Assembly: GCA_030015575.1 (NCBI GenBank)
Contig: JASDDO010000006.1
Span: forward strand, 207,147,632 to 207,211,631
DNA length: 64,000 nucleotides
Direction: 5' to 3'
From: Agapanthus africanus
Taxonomy: Eukaryota > Streptophyta > Magnoliopsida > Asparagales > Amaryllidaceae
Below, piece by piece: positions 13,901-25,745 of this stretch (the first letter of the stretch is position 1; each line of letters begins with the position of its first letter). Position numbers and translations under genes: made by a program. The notes below the pieces were generated by a model that saw only the letters and a program-made list of their open reading frames with translations, did not search any database and had not been told where the DNA came from.

Positions 13901-14906
13901 GGTTTCTCAGTGCCTGCAATGAATTGCAAATATGAGATCCTGACCCGGTATCCAATACCCAGGAAGTAGAGTTGATCGACAGACAATTCTCAATTACAAA
14001 CACACCTGAAGTCGAAGCCACAGCTTGCTTCGGTTCCTGGTTCTTGGCGTTCCACGCCTTGCAATCCTTCTTCCAGTGCCCTTTCCTGTGACAATGGAAG
14101 CACTCATCCAGGCCAACTACCGGTGCTGTAAACTTTTTCTTTCCCTTCTTTCCCACCTTACTAACACCTCCTCTAGGTCTGGGTGCGGCCTTCTTCTTCC
14201 TTCCTTTGGCCCTAGCCTTGGACCCGGAAGAAGATGAACCGCCAACAAACATAGCGGGTGTTTCCCTTGCCTTCTGCAAGGTGCCCTCTGCACTCCTTAA
14301 CATGTTCAGGAGTTCCGCAAGTTCAACTTCTTTTCCTTGAAGATTGAAGTTGAGGATAAACTGGGCGTAGGTGGGAGGAAGGGACTGGAGAACAAGGTCT
14401 GTATAGAGCTCATTATCCAAAGTCGTCCCAAGGTCCGCGAGCTCTTCTATATAGCCAATCATCTGTAGGACATGTTCACCTACCGATGACCCGACAGCCA
14501 ACCTCGCTCGAAACAATTTCTTTGAGGTCTCGTATCTTGCTATACGAGATTGCTCTCCATAAAGTTCCTTTGTATGGAGAAATATGCCATCTAAGGACAT
14601 ATCCTCGTGCCTCCTCTGATGTTCATTATTCATCGAGGCAAGCACGATGCACTTGGCTCTCGCGCAATCTAAATCCCAGGTTTTGCGGATTTCCTTATCC
14701 GCATTGCTGGATTTGGGACCAAGGACAGCAGGTGCTGTAGCGGTGAGGACGTACCCCAGTTTGTCATAGGTCAAAGCCATCTTGACATTCCGCAGCCAAT
14801 CTTTATAGTTTGGCCCCGTCAGTATATTTTTCTCTAAAAGTAACTTAAGTCCAGTCATTTTCAGGGTCGCTGCAATTAGGAGAGAGAGAAGAAAACTCTT
14901 TAGCAT
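10917..14906 (-). pseudogene. Element A gag-pol with one nonsense codon
   Basis: This is the Copia polyprotein (capsid, protease, integrase, reverse transcriptase, RNase H). The frame is open for 813 codons from 14906, then meets TAG at 12465-12467, and resumes unbroken to 10917. The intact homologue in element H has Gln at this position (residue 814), so one C-to-T change in a CAG codon made the stop. The first part holds the CX2CX4HX4C zinc knuckle, the protease DTGSGS, and the integrase HHCC and DD35E signatures. The second part begins just before reverse transcriptase, with YVDD and the RNase H acidic residues. The stop separates gag-PR-IN from RT-RH. Apart from this it looks functional. 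Read-through is possible but there is no sign that it is programmed. Confidence 0.95.
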
Positions 14907-16866
14907 GATGCTCTTGCAAGTTTAGAGTGGTTTTTAGTTTATCTAAACTGGATGGCTCCCACTGTTTCTCGAATCCTTCCTCAAACCATAAAAGAAGAAT
15001 TAGCCAAGACTATTCTCACCGTACAATACTTGCTTAACCGTTCAGCCAGGCCGGTGTCGATACTTCGAGGGAGGTTTTCCAACGCTTTCGCGAAGTTCCT
15101 TAATTAAATAACCTCTTTTCTCTGGGGGCGTAACCCCGCTGACACTTTTCTGGACACCTACTAGGTTTATAGCATTGATCGTTAAGCGACGAATATCCTG
15201 ATAAGTAGCATATACTCACAGTAGGATCGGGATCCAAATATCATCGTATGATAATGTTGAAGGAATCCTACCAACATTCATCAAACTCCAAATGGTATGC
15301 ATCTCTTTGCAAATTTCAGTTTCTTTAGAAATTCCCGATATAAGTTTTTGCCCCATGCTCTTATGACCTTGGCGTTAGGTCAAAATGTCATAAGTCACAT
15401 GTCAAGTTCTACCCATCATTATCCTGTCAGTTTGAACCCACCCGTATATATCCTTGACGTTCGGCCAAAATGATAATACGACTGTCCCAAACTAACTCAT
15501 CTATCTATGCAACAAATGAATATCCAGCAGCTACCAAACACTATGCCTTGGCGTTAGGTCAAAATACATAGCTTGAATACTACTGAATACCCAGATGAAA
15601 TGACGGAGGGCTACGAATGGTTTTGGCGAAACCGTGAACGTAGTGAACTTGATATAACCGAAGGAACCTGATAGCTTTTAAAAGGAGTGGTTAAATCTCC
15701 GCATTTAAAAATATCTGTTTTAAAAATAACCGAGTGGTTTCTTTTAAATTGTTCCAACGATTTATACTTTGGTTTGTTTTACTTTGCATTATAGATAATG
15801 CGTCCCATCATTAACCTATCATTGCAGAAAACAACGAAAATATAACGTCCTCTTATGCCATCCGCATTCGCCACGGGGTCCCGTCATCACCCGTTCGGTT
15901 ACTTAACTAACGACAGAGCAGGGGCTGGGCTAGCGCGGGTGTAAAACATAAGTGACGTCTAAATAGCTATAATAAATATAGATATTTTACATTCGTCTGA
16001 CGCAATGATATTCATTCCAGAACACAGATAAACAATATTGGATTTGCAAGCAATCTGTATTTCTTTCGAGCCTGCAAGAAAAGACAGATTACACAGTTGT
16101 GATGAATAGCCGTTTACCCCACCCTCGACCCCTACGGGTACGGCAAACTACCCACCCGGCAGTCTGTGTACCCCTCCTTGGGTCAGTCCTAGGAGCAAAA
16201 ACAGTAAAATGAAATAATACAACGGTGGCTACAACCGCAACCTGGAAGTGCCCCGCGAAAATAATATTACAACAAATTACATTTACAACAAATGAATAAA
16301 TCAATAAACCATTGTTAACCCCGGCTATACACCACAACAGTCCAATACAGTTTATATGCACAAACAGATATAACCATTTCAGAAATGTGCAACCCCCTGC
16401 CAACCGACATACTAGCAGTTGGGGGAGGTTTACGAACACATCAAACAATCACAGATATAATCCAATACGCAAATACTGTATTTTTCGATCGAATAAACAA
16501 TTTCAAAATTGCTCCAAAATCTGCTCTGTTAAACAGTGACCTGAGCAATAATTAAATATTCCAGAAAACCCCAAATATCACAGGGGACCCACCCAAAAAG
16601 ATTGAGCTCATGACTCGGCAACTCGGCCGCGGAAGCGCGGCGGATCGGTGGGATCCGCGGCGCTTCCGCGGCGCTACAGTCGAATCATGGGCTCGAATTT
16701 CTTGGGTGTTCTCCTGTGGTCATGCCAAGCTCTCTGAACACTCCAGAAAAATTTTAGGACTTCATTTTCACTTCGACAGAAACTTAACAGAACTAGGGTT
16801 TTTCGGGTTCGTTTTTTCGTTCGAAATTCGTACAAATTTGCGATTAAGTTATTTAGTGTTTAGCCT
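14907..16866 (-). other. Element A leader
   Basis: This 2-kb untranslated leader lies between PBS and gag. It holds the GC-rich double palindrome (16627-16677), a block with acceptor-like CTTTTCTTGCAG sequence, and three stem-loop motifs (15367-15385, 15452-15470, 15546-15564). A pyrimidine tract ending CTAATTGCAG overlaps the first codons of the open frame. That suggests gag may be expressed from a spliced RNA starting at the second in-frame Met. No gene is seen in the leader. Confidence 0.7.
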
Positions 16867-16879
16867 GGCTCTGATACCA
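16867..16879 (-). other. Primer-binding site of element A
   Basis: The minus strand reads TGGTATCAGAGCC one base after the LTR end. It is complementary to the 3' end of plant initiator tRNA-Met and is the minus-strand DNA priming site. Confidence 0.95.
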
Positions 16880-16880
16880 C

Positions 16881-18761
16881 TGTAAGTCGATGTAGTACAC
16901 CCCAGTACTTGTGGGGAGGCGGAATTTACAAAAAACTATCAAGTTTAAACAACGAACATCGACTAACCGCTTGAATCGAAGCTAAACCCTAAAAAACCGT
17001 ATTCTATGAGTTTCTTTACATAAGTGATTAGGGATTATACCTAATGAACCGGTCCTTCTTCTTTATGTCCTCCTTGGTTCTCCTCGGCCTTCTCTAGGTA
17101 GTAGACGATCCACCCGAGAGCGAAACTCCAAGCTAAACCTCTAACTTGAGGTAACTAATCAACTTTGATTGCTAATCAAAGATGAGAGGATGATATAGAG
17201 TGTAGGTTATGGATTGTTTAGTCTAACTAATCCTTTGATCTCAACACATGAGGATTAAGGATTAGGGTTAGAAGATGAGTGCTTGAGGAGAGAGAATGTG
17301 TAATATGATAATGAGAGAAGAGAGAGAGTGTATCATAATATTATGAAGCATTCTTTTTATCAAATAATGAATAAAGGAAATGAATAAGCATGCTTCACAA
17401 AATATCTTGTGATGATTCATTAACATGAGTCATTAAGCAATAAATGTGCATTAATGAAGTGAATGAATCACCACTATGACTCACTCTCTTTCCAAAACAA
17501 ACCTCCTTAGTCACATCTTCTAGAAGCTTCTCGAGTAATTACGAGAACGCCCCTCCGATCCGTAAAAATACGGAAAAACTTTAGACTGTAAAAATCCAAT
17601 AACCGGATACCAGTAACTGGCTTAAACCAAAGCCGACTGGTAAAAACTGTCCGAAAGTCGTACGCGCGTAAACGCACGTATGCGTCCGAACCCTTTGTCG
17701 CAAAACCATGCAACCTCTATATCGTTTCGCCTGGAGTAGGAAACTCTCTGTGTGGGACTCTAGAGACTCGACTACTACGCTGGCAGTGGGTTTAACCACA
17801 GACCGCAAGCGGCACTAGCTGTACGTAACGGTCCCCAGGTAGTTGTCGATAAGAAGGCCGATGAGTAAACCCATCCGAACTCCTACTGAGTCTGATGTGA
17901 CAATCTCCATACAGTCCGGTCCGTTCGTCCATGACTATCGCATATCGGGCCTAGGGGGGCGGCAAGCGTCAGTCCCCTAATAGCGGTATAAGTCGTGTCG
18001 GAGTGAAGCCCATTACATCCTGAGAAACTGCTGGAACCTACCAGCAAATCTCGCTTGCCCTGGCCAGGGACTTTGCGTAATGGCTCTCTGACACAGCACG
18101 ATATCTACTCCCAATACCGGGAGGGACGAACCTGTCTAACCGCCACTGCCTCCAAGTGCTCGGGACTGCACCCAACTGCTACCTGTTTGCACGACTCCTT
18201 TGAGCCGTGGTAGGGTAGCAATCTAAGAACAGTGGGACACACTCGAGGCGAAGTAGCAGTGTCAAGTCTGCGGACTACGCTGTACTCATGTCACCTGGGA
18301 ACTGTTCACTGACGACTGGTATCAAACCAACCAACAGTTCCCTGTGAGTCCTGTCCGGTGTACCCGTAACCTAACGAGCACCTGTATACTATCTCCAGTA
18401 CGACGTACTGATGGCTGTGGGACAGACCATCTCCCCAACTGGGATGAGAAGCGTACACACTAGTCTACTCCGGAGTATCGATGCTCTGTCTCGATAATCC
18501 AACGACCAGGGACCTGAATAAGGATGTGCTTGTAGACTACCCAGCCCCCACTAGTGTGACTGCCATCACAACGCTGGTAGCCAAGCAAGATCCTAAGAGC
18601 TCTATCAATACGTATACTCACATATTAAGATAGAAAAACCAAGTAGCATACTACCATGTTTAGCAAGACTGTTATATACATGTGAATATCCCAAGCTTCC
18701 ATTAAGTAATATACAAGCTAGTATGATACAGTAATGGCCTTCTAGGGCATAAACACTAACA
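16881..18761 (-). repeat. Element A 5' LTR
   Basis: This 1881-bp LTR is nearly identical to 9021-10902. It has one 1-bp deletion near 18130 and about three substitutions. The structured core is at 18021-18219 and the palindrome at 18058-18069. It would contain the promoter for the element RNA, but I could not fix a TATA box with confidence. Confidence 0.96.
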
Positions 18762-18766
18762 CACGG

Positions 18767-19200
18767 TCGCAGATATAATGTAAATACTGTGAAATAATGT
18801 GTTTAAAATATCTGATCGATCAAAAATTAACAAGTGGGCCCCCAAGCAATACTGTAGCACTCACAGAAATTTTGGGCCCAAGTTTAATATTCCAAAACCC
18901 TTATTTTCAGCCCACAAGCCCACGGGAAAATTTTGACGCATTGATCCCTCAAACCTGCGGCGGAACCGCGGCGCCAAGTGGGGTTTGGCCGCGGTTCCGC
19001 GCTCTACCTGAACGATCAATGTCTCGAATTTTCCCAGAACTCTTAGAACTTCTTGTACATCAGTTTTCTACAACCTGAAAAATTTTTAGACTCCAAAAAA
19101 TTTCAACAGAAAACTGATGTGAACAAAAACGCGGATTTTGGAATTTTGGTCGATCGGAAATGTAAACACATTAAACAAAGCTAGACTAAGTTAATGGCGA
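18767..19200 (-). other. Element B leader, PBS-proximal part
   Basis: This resumes the B leader after element A. It holds a GC-rich double palindrome (18956-19002, arms GCGGCGGAACCGCGGC and GGCCGCGGTTCCGC) like those of A, H, C and E. Its flanking text resembles the A leader near 16441. No gene is supported. Confidence 0.75.
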
Positions 19201-19213
19201 GGCTCTGATACCA
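19201..19213 (-). other. Primer-binding site of element B
   Basis: The minus strand reads TGGTATCAGAGCC one base from the LTR end, matching initiator tRNA-Met. It is intact although the coding region is destroyed. Confidence 0.93.
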
Positions 19214-19214
19214 C

Positions 19215-21446
19215 TGTAAGTGCACGGCGGCGCCCCGGCCGTTAATCCGACGGCCAAAATGCGGAAGCGGTGATAAACTTTAATTTTGCGAACTTAGCAA
19301 ACCGGCACCACCGCGCACTAATACCCGGATCGAACCATTAACTAGTCCTAGCTAACTACAAGATGGGGAAGAGAGATATACCGACCAATCCAAGTCCTCC
19401 GGTCTTCTCGTCGTCGTCCCAATCTCCTGCGGAAACTCCGGTCGTCGCCTCCTTGCCGGAAGGGCACCACATCGTCTGCATCTTTTACGGGCACCCACCT
19501 CAATACCGAGGCAACTCGGGGACGAAGCTGGCTAGTTGACGTGCCCAAGATTTGCTGTAGAATGTGGTGTAGAACTTGTGTCTCATTTCGGGGTAGTGGA
19601 GGTTGCCATTGGTGGAGAAAATGATACATGAACTTTTCTAGGTGAACTTGGGGAATTTTCTTGCATGAAGAGAACCAAAATCCCCCAACCAAAATAATGG
19701 GCAGCCCCTCTAGGAGCATGGCCGGCCACTACAAGTGAGAGGAGAGTGAGAATGTGAGAGTGACAAAAAGAATGAGTGGGAAACTCTATCATGCAAGAGA
19801 GAGGAAAAAGAAATCATGTGAACCAATGATAACTAGGCAAAACCAACACTCAACTATCACTCATCACAAACAAAGTCCAACCATCATGAATCATCATGAA
19901 GTCAAGAAGTCAAGGTATGGTGCTATAATCATAACACAAGAATATGCAAAGAACCCCTCCACAAAAACTTATTTGCAACAATGCAAATAAGCCCTCCTTC
20001 ACCAATCTTCGGCCAATGAACGATACAAAGGAAATCGGCCGAAACGGAAAGCAAACTGGCAACTCCAGAAAACTGGTCTCGTAATAAATTACAGGAAAAC
20101 CCCGATACTGTGCATACACACCCGCATTTGTATTCCGACCGAAATACAAATGCAATGAGACAAATCTACACTGTACTATACTAGGATCCGACTTAAACCA
20201 AAGCCGGCTAGTAATATCCGTTCGATCCTGATTCGTGCAATACCGCACGTATCTGATCGAACCCTGCCATATATCCATACGGCCTGTAGTACAAACTGTC
20301 CGATCCTGATCCGTGCAATACCGCACGTATCTGATCGGACCCTGCCATATCTCCATACGGCATCTACAACTTTTTGCCCAAAAGATGAGTAACTGAATGT
20401 GGGGGACTCTAAAGACTCGTCAACACCTTGGTTGTGGATTTAACCACTAGCACATCAGAGGTATAAGCCAATACGTAATGGGCTACCAGGTATTGACCAA
20501 AAGGGACGTCGATGAGCGAACTCATCCTGACACCCCACTGAGCCTGTCAGTGACAATATCCGTACAGTCCGGTCCATTCGTCTATGAGCATCGCATGGCG
20601 GGCCTAGGGGGTTGGTAAAAGTCAGACCCCCAAAAGCGGTACAAGTCGTGTCGGAGTGTAGCCCAGAACACCCTGAGATACTACTGGAATACCTACCAGT
20701 AAATCTCCTTGCCTCGGCCGAGGGCTTCGTGTAATGGCTCTCCTAGACACAGCGCGACCTCACCCCCAATACCGGGAGAGACGAACCCCTGAAGATGCGC
20801 TCACTGCCTCCATGTGGCTCGGGACTGTACCCAACTAAAACCTGTTTGCACGACTCCTTTGAGCCGTGGTAGGCTAGTAATCAAAGTACAGTGGGAACTC
20901 ACACGAGACAAATGATGATCCCCAGGTCGATGAACTAACCTATACACATGTCACCAGGGAACTGCCATCTGACGTCTGGTATATGACCAACTAGCATGTT
21001 CCCGACGAGTCCTGTCCGGTGTACTCATAACCCAATGAGCACCTGTATACATCTTAGGTGAACGAATTGACACCAGTGGCTTGTGAGACCGGCCACCGCC
21101 CCTCGTCGGGGTCTCGAATGTACACACTAGTCTACTCTGGAGTATCGATGACCTATCTCGAAACTCCCACGACTAGGGACCATTTAAGGATGTGCTTATA
21201 GACTACCAGCTCCCACGTATATGATCGCCCTCATACTGCTGGTGGTCAAGCAAGAATTCTAGGGGCTCTATCAACGTGTAATAGCGACTTGTCAGGTCAC
21301 CTAAAGCAGTATACGATGATAAAGGTAAACCAGATAGCATACTATCATCACGAGTAAGACTGTCCTATCGGGATAGGTCCTCCATCAATCATTGTAATCA
21401 CGTGCCTGTGATCGAATAATTGAATCTGAGGGCACTATCTCCAACA
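19215..21446 (-). repeat. Element B 5' LTR
   Basis: This 2232-bp LTR is the partner of 1528-3759. The two differ at about 34 sites by eye, with no length difference. The structured core is at 20674-20878 with palindrome CCTCGGCCGAGG at 20712-20723. Confidence 0.93.
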
Positions 21447-21451
21447 GTTTA

Positions 21452-22236
21452 CTAATCCTTTTAGTGATAGTTTAGTGATGACTAATTGCATTGACCATTT
21501 GACCACCATGACCTCTCTTGACTTTATTGACCCGTTGACCGGAGTTGACCATTGACCTTCAAGAGAGGTCTACACTCTTCTTTGATTTTCTTTTTAATTT
21601 TTTATTATGATAATGGTCAATTCAATGTAGCATCAACTTTATCATAATAGGATTAGTAATGATGGTTTTGGTGTATTATTGCAACCATGGTTCATTCTCT
21701 TTAGTTAATCTTTTTCATTATTCTCTTCTCATTCTCTCTCTTGAAGTGAGAAGAAAAGAAAAGCTCCATGGTTGCTAGAGTTTCTCCTTCATCTTCCTCC
21801 TCTTGATAAACTCTTTTGATCTCATGTGTTGAGAGAAAAAGAATCCACATAGACAAACACTTCTATCTTTCTCTTCTACACAACCTAGGGCATATAGATT
21901 AGCGATCTCGTTGCCCTAGTTGCCTCGGCTCGAGATGGAGCTCGGTGTACAACTCTCGGGTGGATCGTCTTCGGCTCAAGGAGGCCGCGGAGGTGACCTA
22001 GATCCGGATCGTTCCTTGGAGCTTGGATGGACGAGCCGGACAGCGGAGAGAAGACCCGAAGGACCGGTTTCGTGAGGTATATTTTCTACAGCATAGTAGT
22101 TAAAGCCTCCACTTGTTTGCTAGTTTCTAGTTTAGCCAAGATCCGGCTTATAGTCCATGTTGCCTTGCGCCAAAATTATTGTTTTTCGCCGTTTCCGCCT
22201 CCCCGTAAGAACTGGGGTGAGCAACGTGGACTTACA
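21452..22236 (+). repeat. Element C 5' LTR, second part
   Basis: The LTR resumes after element B and its GTTTA duplicate and ends GGACTTACA. It matches 40660-41444 with about 17 differences. Together with 129-1527 it gives a 2184-bp LTR, against 2186 bp for the 3' LTR. Confidence 0.93.
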
Positions 22237-23375
22237 GTGGTATCAAAGCCTAGATAAACATAAACTAGCAAGTTAGCAAAGTGTTAAGAATATCGATCGA
22301 AAAAAATCACAAAACAAGTCCGGGAAAAACCATGTTTCTGTCGAATTTTTATACTACTGTAAAAATAATTTAATATACATGAAAATTCGTCTCAGGGTTT
22401 TTATAGAACACACAGCAAAACTGAGCCTCTGACTCGGCCAACTCACCGCGGAAACGCGGCCAAACCATGGGTTTGGCCGCGGATCCGCGGCCGAGTTGAC
22501 TCGACCGCGACTCCGTTTTGCTGCAGTGTTCTTATTTGGTTGTTTTGGGTTTTTTAATACATGTTGTTTCTACCCAGATTTTCCAGAGAACAAAATGACT
22601 TTTGGGGTGGTTACAAATCCGTATTTTGATCGATATTCCATACACTTTGGCTAATGGATATTATCTGTGATGTGACATATGTATTGAATGTCTGCTAATC
22701 GCTATACGTCGATTAGTGGGGGTTATACATATCTGTGATCTGTAATGTTGATGGTTTGTGTATATGAACTCGTTGGATTGTCGCGGATGAATAGCCGGGG
22801 TGGATGTGAGATGAGAGTTTCTTTTTCTTTTATTCATTGTAAAATTTGTAAATTGATGTAATATTATTTGTTTGGCCGCACAACCGGGTCGGGGTTGTAG
22901 CCGTCATTGTATAATTTTTTTTTACTGTTTTTGCTCCTAGGATAGACCCAAGGTGGGGTGCACAAACTACCGGGTATCTCGAAGTGCCGAGTGGCCTACT
23001 CACGGGTTGAGGGAGGTTGCTTCGCTTCGGGTACTTGGCAGGTAGTTTGCCGCACCCGTAGGGGTCTAGGGTGGGGTTTGGCTATTCATCGCGACCGTGT
23101 AATCCGCTTTTCGTTGCAGGCTCGAACGAATCGCGGATTCCTAGTATATCCAAAGTGTTCATCTGTGATCTGTAATGGCTATCATTGCTATATATCTATA
23201 TATGATATCTATTTAGATGTTGCTTATGTTTTGCATCCGCGCTAGTCCAGCCCCCGCTCTGTCGTTAGTTAAGTAACCTAACGGGTGATGACGGGGCCCC
23301 GTGGCGAATGCGGATGGCATAAGCGTACGCCATATTGTTTTCTGCAATGGTAGGATTAAATGATGGGACGCATTG
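22237..23375 (+). other. Element C leader, PBS end
   Basis: The PBS is at 22238-22250 and reads TGGTATCAAAGCC, one mismatch (G to A) from the initiator tRNA-Met match. A GC-rich double palindrome follows at 22444-22492 (arms CCGCGGAAACGCGGCCAAACC and GGTTTGGCCGCGGATCCGCGG). Further on is the conserved block around 22930-23330, also found in A and H. No gene is supported. Confidence 0.8.
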
Positions 23376-24814
23376 TGATTGGTTCGGAAAATTGTGTTTA
23401 GTAGTTTAACCGCAATCAGAACGGTGTCGCGTGTAGCTAGACCGAGGTGAGTACGGGTCGTCCTCAGGGAAACGTTGAACCTTTTACAATTACTTTAGAT
23501 GTGTTGAAAGAGAGGAGGAAATAAGAATTTTGTGAAAAGTTTCTAGATCTACGTTAAGCAAGAATGCAAAAATATAGATCTGGATTATTTTAGAGATTTA
23601 GATAATATAATAAGAAGGCTTGTAGGGTTCGTTAGGATTTAGTAGTCATGGACGATTAATTAAAAGTTACCCTTTTTATCCATTAATAGATTTAAAACTA
23701 GAACGACGGTGATGCGTGTAGATTAGGGTTTCTGGAGGGAAAAGGAATCCCACTCTTAACCCTTATCTCGACACGGAACTCCGTTCAAATCTAGCCTTTA
23801 CCAAAACAATCATTAATCTAATCTCTAATCGTGGTCGGAACTAGCAAAGAATTGCTAGCGCGCCCGATTAGGATGTTAATGATTCTTTTGATAAAGTTCA
23901 TAAACTTTATAGGACTTAAAAAGGGTTTAGGGATGTTCATCATCCATTAGCCTACCCTAATCCTACGAACCCTAACAAGCGGAGAATTACTCGCGCATGT
24001 TGGGAGAAGAAGATGAAAAGACAGAGAGGGGAAACATAATGTAAAATGCAAAGAATTAAATAAAATAACTACCTTTATTAATCACTTGAACAATCTACAC
24101 TTTATTCCGTAGAAAATGATTACAAACTAGTTGCTTCTCGATCTTTCCTAAGGAGGTAGACGAACAGTTGATGATCAGCCTGGATGCATGAGCGTCTGGG
24201 GCTTCGTGATCGCGTTGGCTTGATGAATTTTCCAAGAGGCTCTCGGTCCCTTTTTATAGTCCAAAGCCATAACTTTTTGCTTCCAAATTTGGTAAAATAT
24301 AGCAGAGATTCATCGACCAAAATTTAAGCAAGTAATCTTTTAATATTGCCGCGGATCCGCGGCCCAAGGGGGGTAAGGCCGCGGATCCGCGGTCGTTTTA
24401 TATCCTCGCTTGATCAAACTTCAGGGCTTCTGTATTTGTGACATTTGGCAATTTCTGGAATCTTCAGAAATTTGAAATCTTTTCTTTTCTTCTGCCAGAC
24501 TTGATTTCTTCATTTTGATTTCTTAATTAGACAGGTTTTCTTCAACAACCCGATTTCATTGATTTAAGACCTGAAAATTCTGCACAGTAACTTAACAAAT
24601 AATATTTAGTAGACCTTGTTCTACTAGGATTAGGTCAATGATATTATTTGCCTACATTTTCCTACCAAAAGCTAATTTAATATATCAACACATGGAAAAT
24701 AGTATTTTTACACATAAACCCTCATATGTATGATATATTATAATAAAGTCCTTTTTTAATATGAAAATGGTAGGAAAAATGTAATACCAAATGTGCAGTT
24801 TTATCAACTGAACA
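23376..24814. mobile_element. Insert J: 1.44-kb TG...CA insertion in the C leader
   Basis: The leaders of A and B run straight through this point, whereas C has 1439 extra bases. These start TGATTGG, end GAACA and are flanked by CATTG (23371-23375 and 24815-24819). That is consistent with a solo LTR or a small non-autonomous LTR element. It holds a GC-rich double palindrome (24348-24395, arms GCCGCGGATCCGCGGCC and GGCCGCGGATCCGCGGTC). It also has a foldback pair: 23617-23640 against about 23957-23981. I recognise no coding sequence and no family. Confidence 0.6.
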
Positions 24815-25740
24815 CATTGGAATTAATGCAAGAAAATAAACCAAGTAAAAGTCGTTGGAACACTTTGAAAACCACTCGGTTCTTTTCAAAAATCAGCATT
24901 TTAAACGCGGAGCTTGAACCACTCCTTTTAAATGCTATCTCGTTCCATCGATTATATCAAGTTCACTACGTTCACGGTTTCGCCAAAACCATTCGTAGCC
25001 CTCCGTCATTTCGTATGGATATTCAATAGTATTTAAGCTATGTTTGTTGACCTTCGTCAAGGAATAGTGATTGGTAGCTATTGGGTGTTCATATATAGCA
25101 TAGATAGATGCGTTGGTTTGGAACAGTCGTATTATCTTGTTGACCTTCGTCAAGGGTATGTACGGGTGGGTTCAAATTAACCTGGACAATGACGGGTAGA
25201 ACTTGACATGTGACTTATGATTTGTTGACCTTCGTCAAGGTCATAAGAGCATGGGGCAAAAATCCACATCGGGAGTTTCAAAAGTACTGAAACTTGCTAG
25301 CGCTGCATACCATTTGGAGTGTGATGATTCTGGTAGGATTCCTTCAGTTTTGTCACGCGATGATATTTGGATCCCGATCCTACTGTGAGTATATGCTACT
25401 CCTCGGGAACTTTTTCACTTAACGATCAATGCTATAAACCAAGTAGGTGTCTAGAAAGGTGTTAGCGGGGCTACGCCCACAGGGAAAAGAGGTTACTTAA
25501 TTAAGGAACTTCACGAAAGCGTTGGAAAACCTCCCTCGAAGTACCGACACTGGCCTGGCTGAACGATTAAGCAAGAATTGTACGGTGATATTGATCGCGA
25601 CTAATTCTTCCTTTATGGTTTGAGGAGGGATTCGAGAAACAGTGGGAGCCATCCTGTTTAGATAAATTAAAAACCAATCTAAACTTGCAAGAGCATCATG
25701 CTAAGTGTTTTCTTCTCTCTCTCTTAATTGCAGCGACCCA
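24815..25740 (+). other. Element C leader, gag-proximal part
   Basis: This resumes the leader after insert J. It contains three copies of TTGTTGACCTTCGTCAAGG (25044-25062, 25137-25155, 25222-25240), each a TTGAC/GTCAA stem with a CTTC loop. Further on, a pyrimidine tract ends TTAATTGCAG at about 25733, just before the gag start. The upstream ATG equivalent to codon 1 of H is frameshifted in C. Confidence 0.8.
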
Positions 25741-25745
25741 GTGAC

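Larger units (their letters stand above)
9021..18761 (-). mobile_element. Element A: very young Copia element nested in B
   Basis: This 9741-bp minus-strand element is flanked by CACGG at 9016-9020 and 18762-18766. The LTRs (1882 and 1881 bp) differ by about three substitutions and one 1-bp indel, so insertion was recent. The internal region reads PBS, a leader of about 2 kb, gag-pol and polypurine tract. The polyprotein matches that of H almost throughout but has one nonsense codon. The lineage looks Angela/Tork-like from the reverse transcriptase and gag wording; that placement is inference. Confidence 0.96.
1528..21446 (-). mobile_element. Element B: decayed Copia element inserted in the C LTR
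   Basis: This minus-strand Copia element is flanked by GTTTA at 1523-1527 and 21447-21451. Both LTRs are 2232 bp (1528-3759 and 19215-21446), start TGTAAG on the plus strand and end CAACA. About 34 differences were counted by eye (1.5%). The polypurine tract adjoins 3759 and the PBS lies at 19201-19213. The internal coding region is badly decayed. Element A is nested in its leader at 9021-18761. Without A the element is about 10.2 kb. Confidence 0.93.

Noticed and set aside
16867..16879. tRNA gene at the TGGTATCAGAGC sites
   Set aside because: Only the 3' terminal 12-13 bases complementary to initiator tRNA-Met are present, next to LTR ends; there is no cloverleaf.
22958..23245. A 95-codon frame in the C leader
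   Set aside because: The same leader block in A, H and B has stops and indels in this frame; it lies in untranslated leader.
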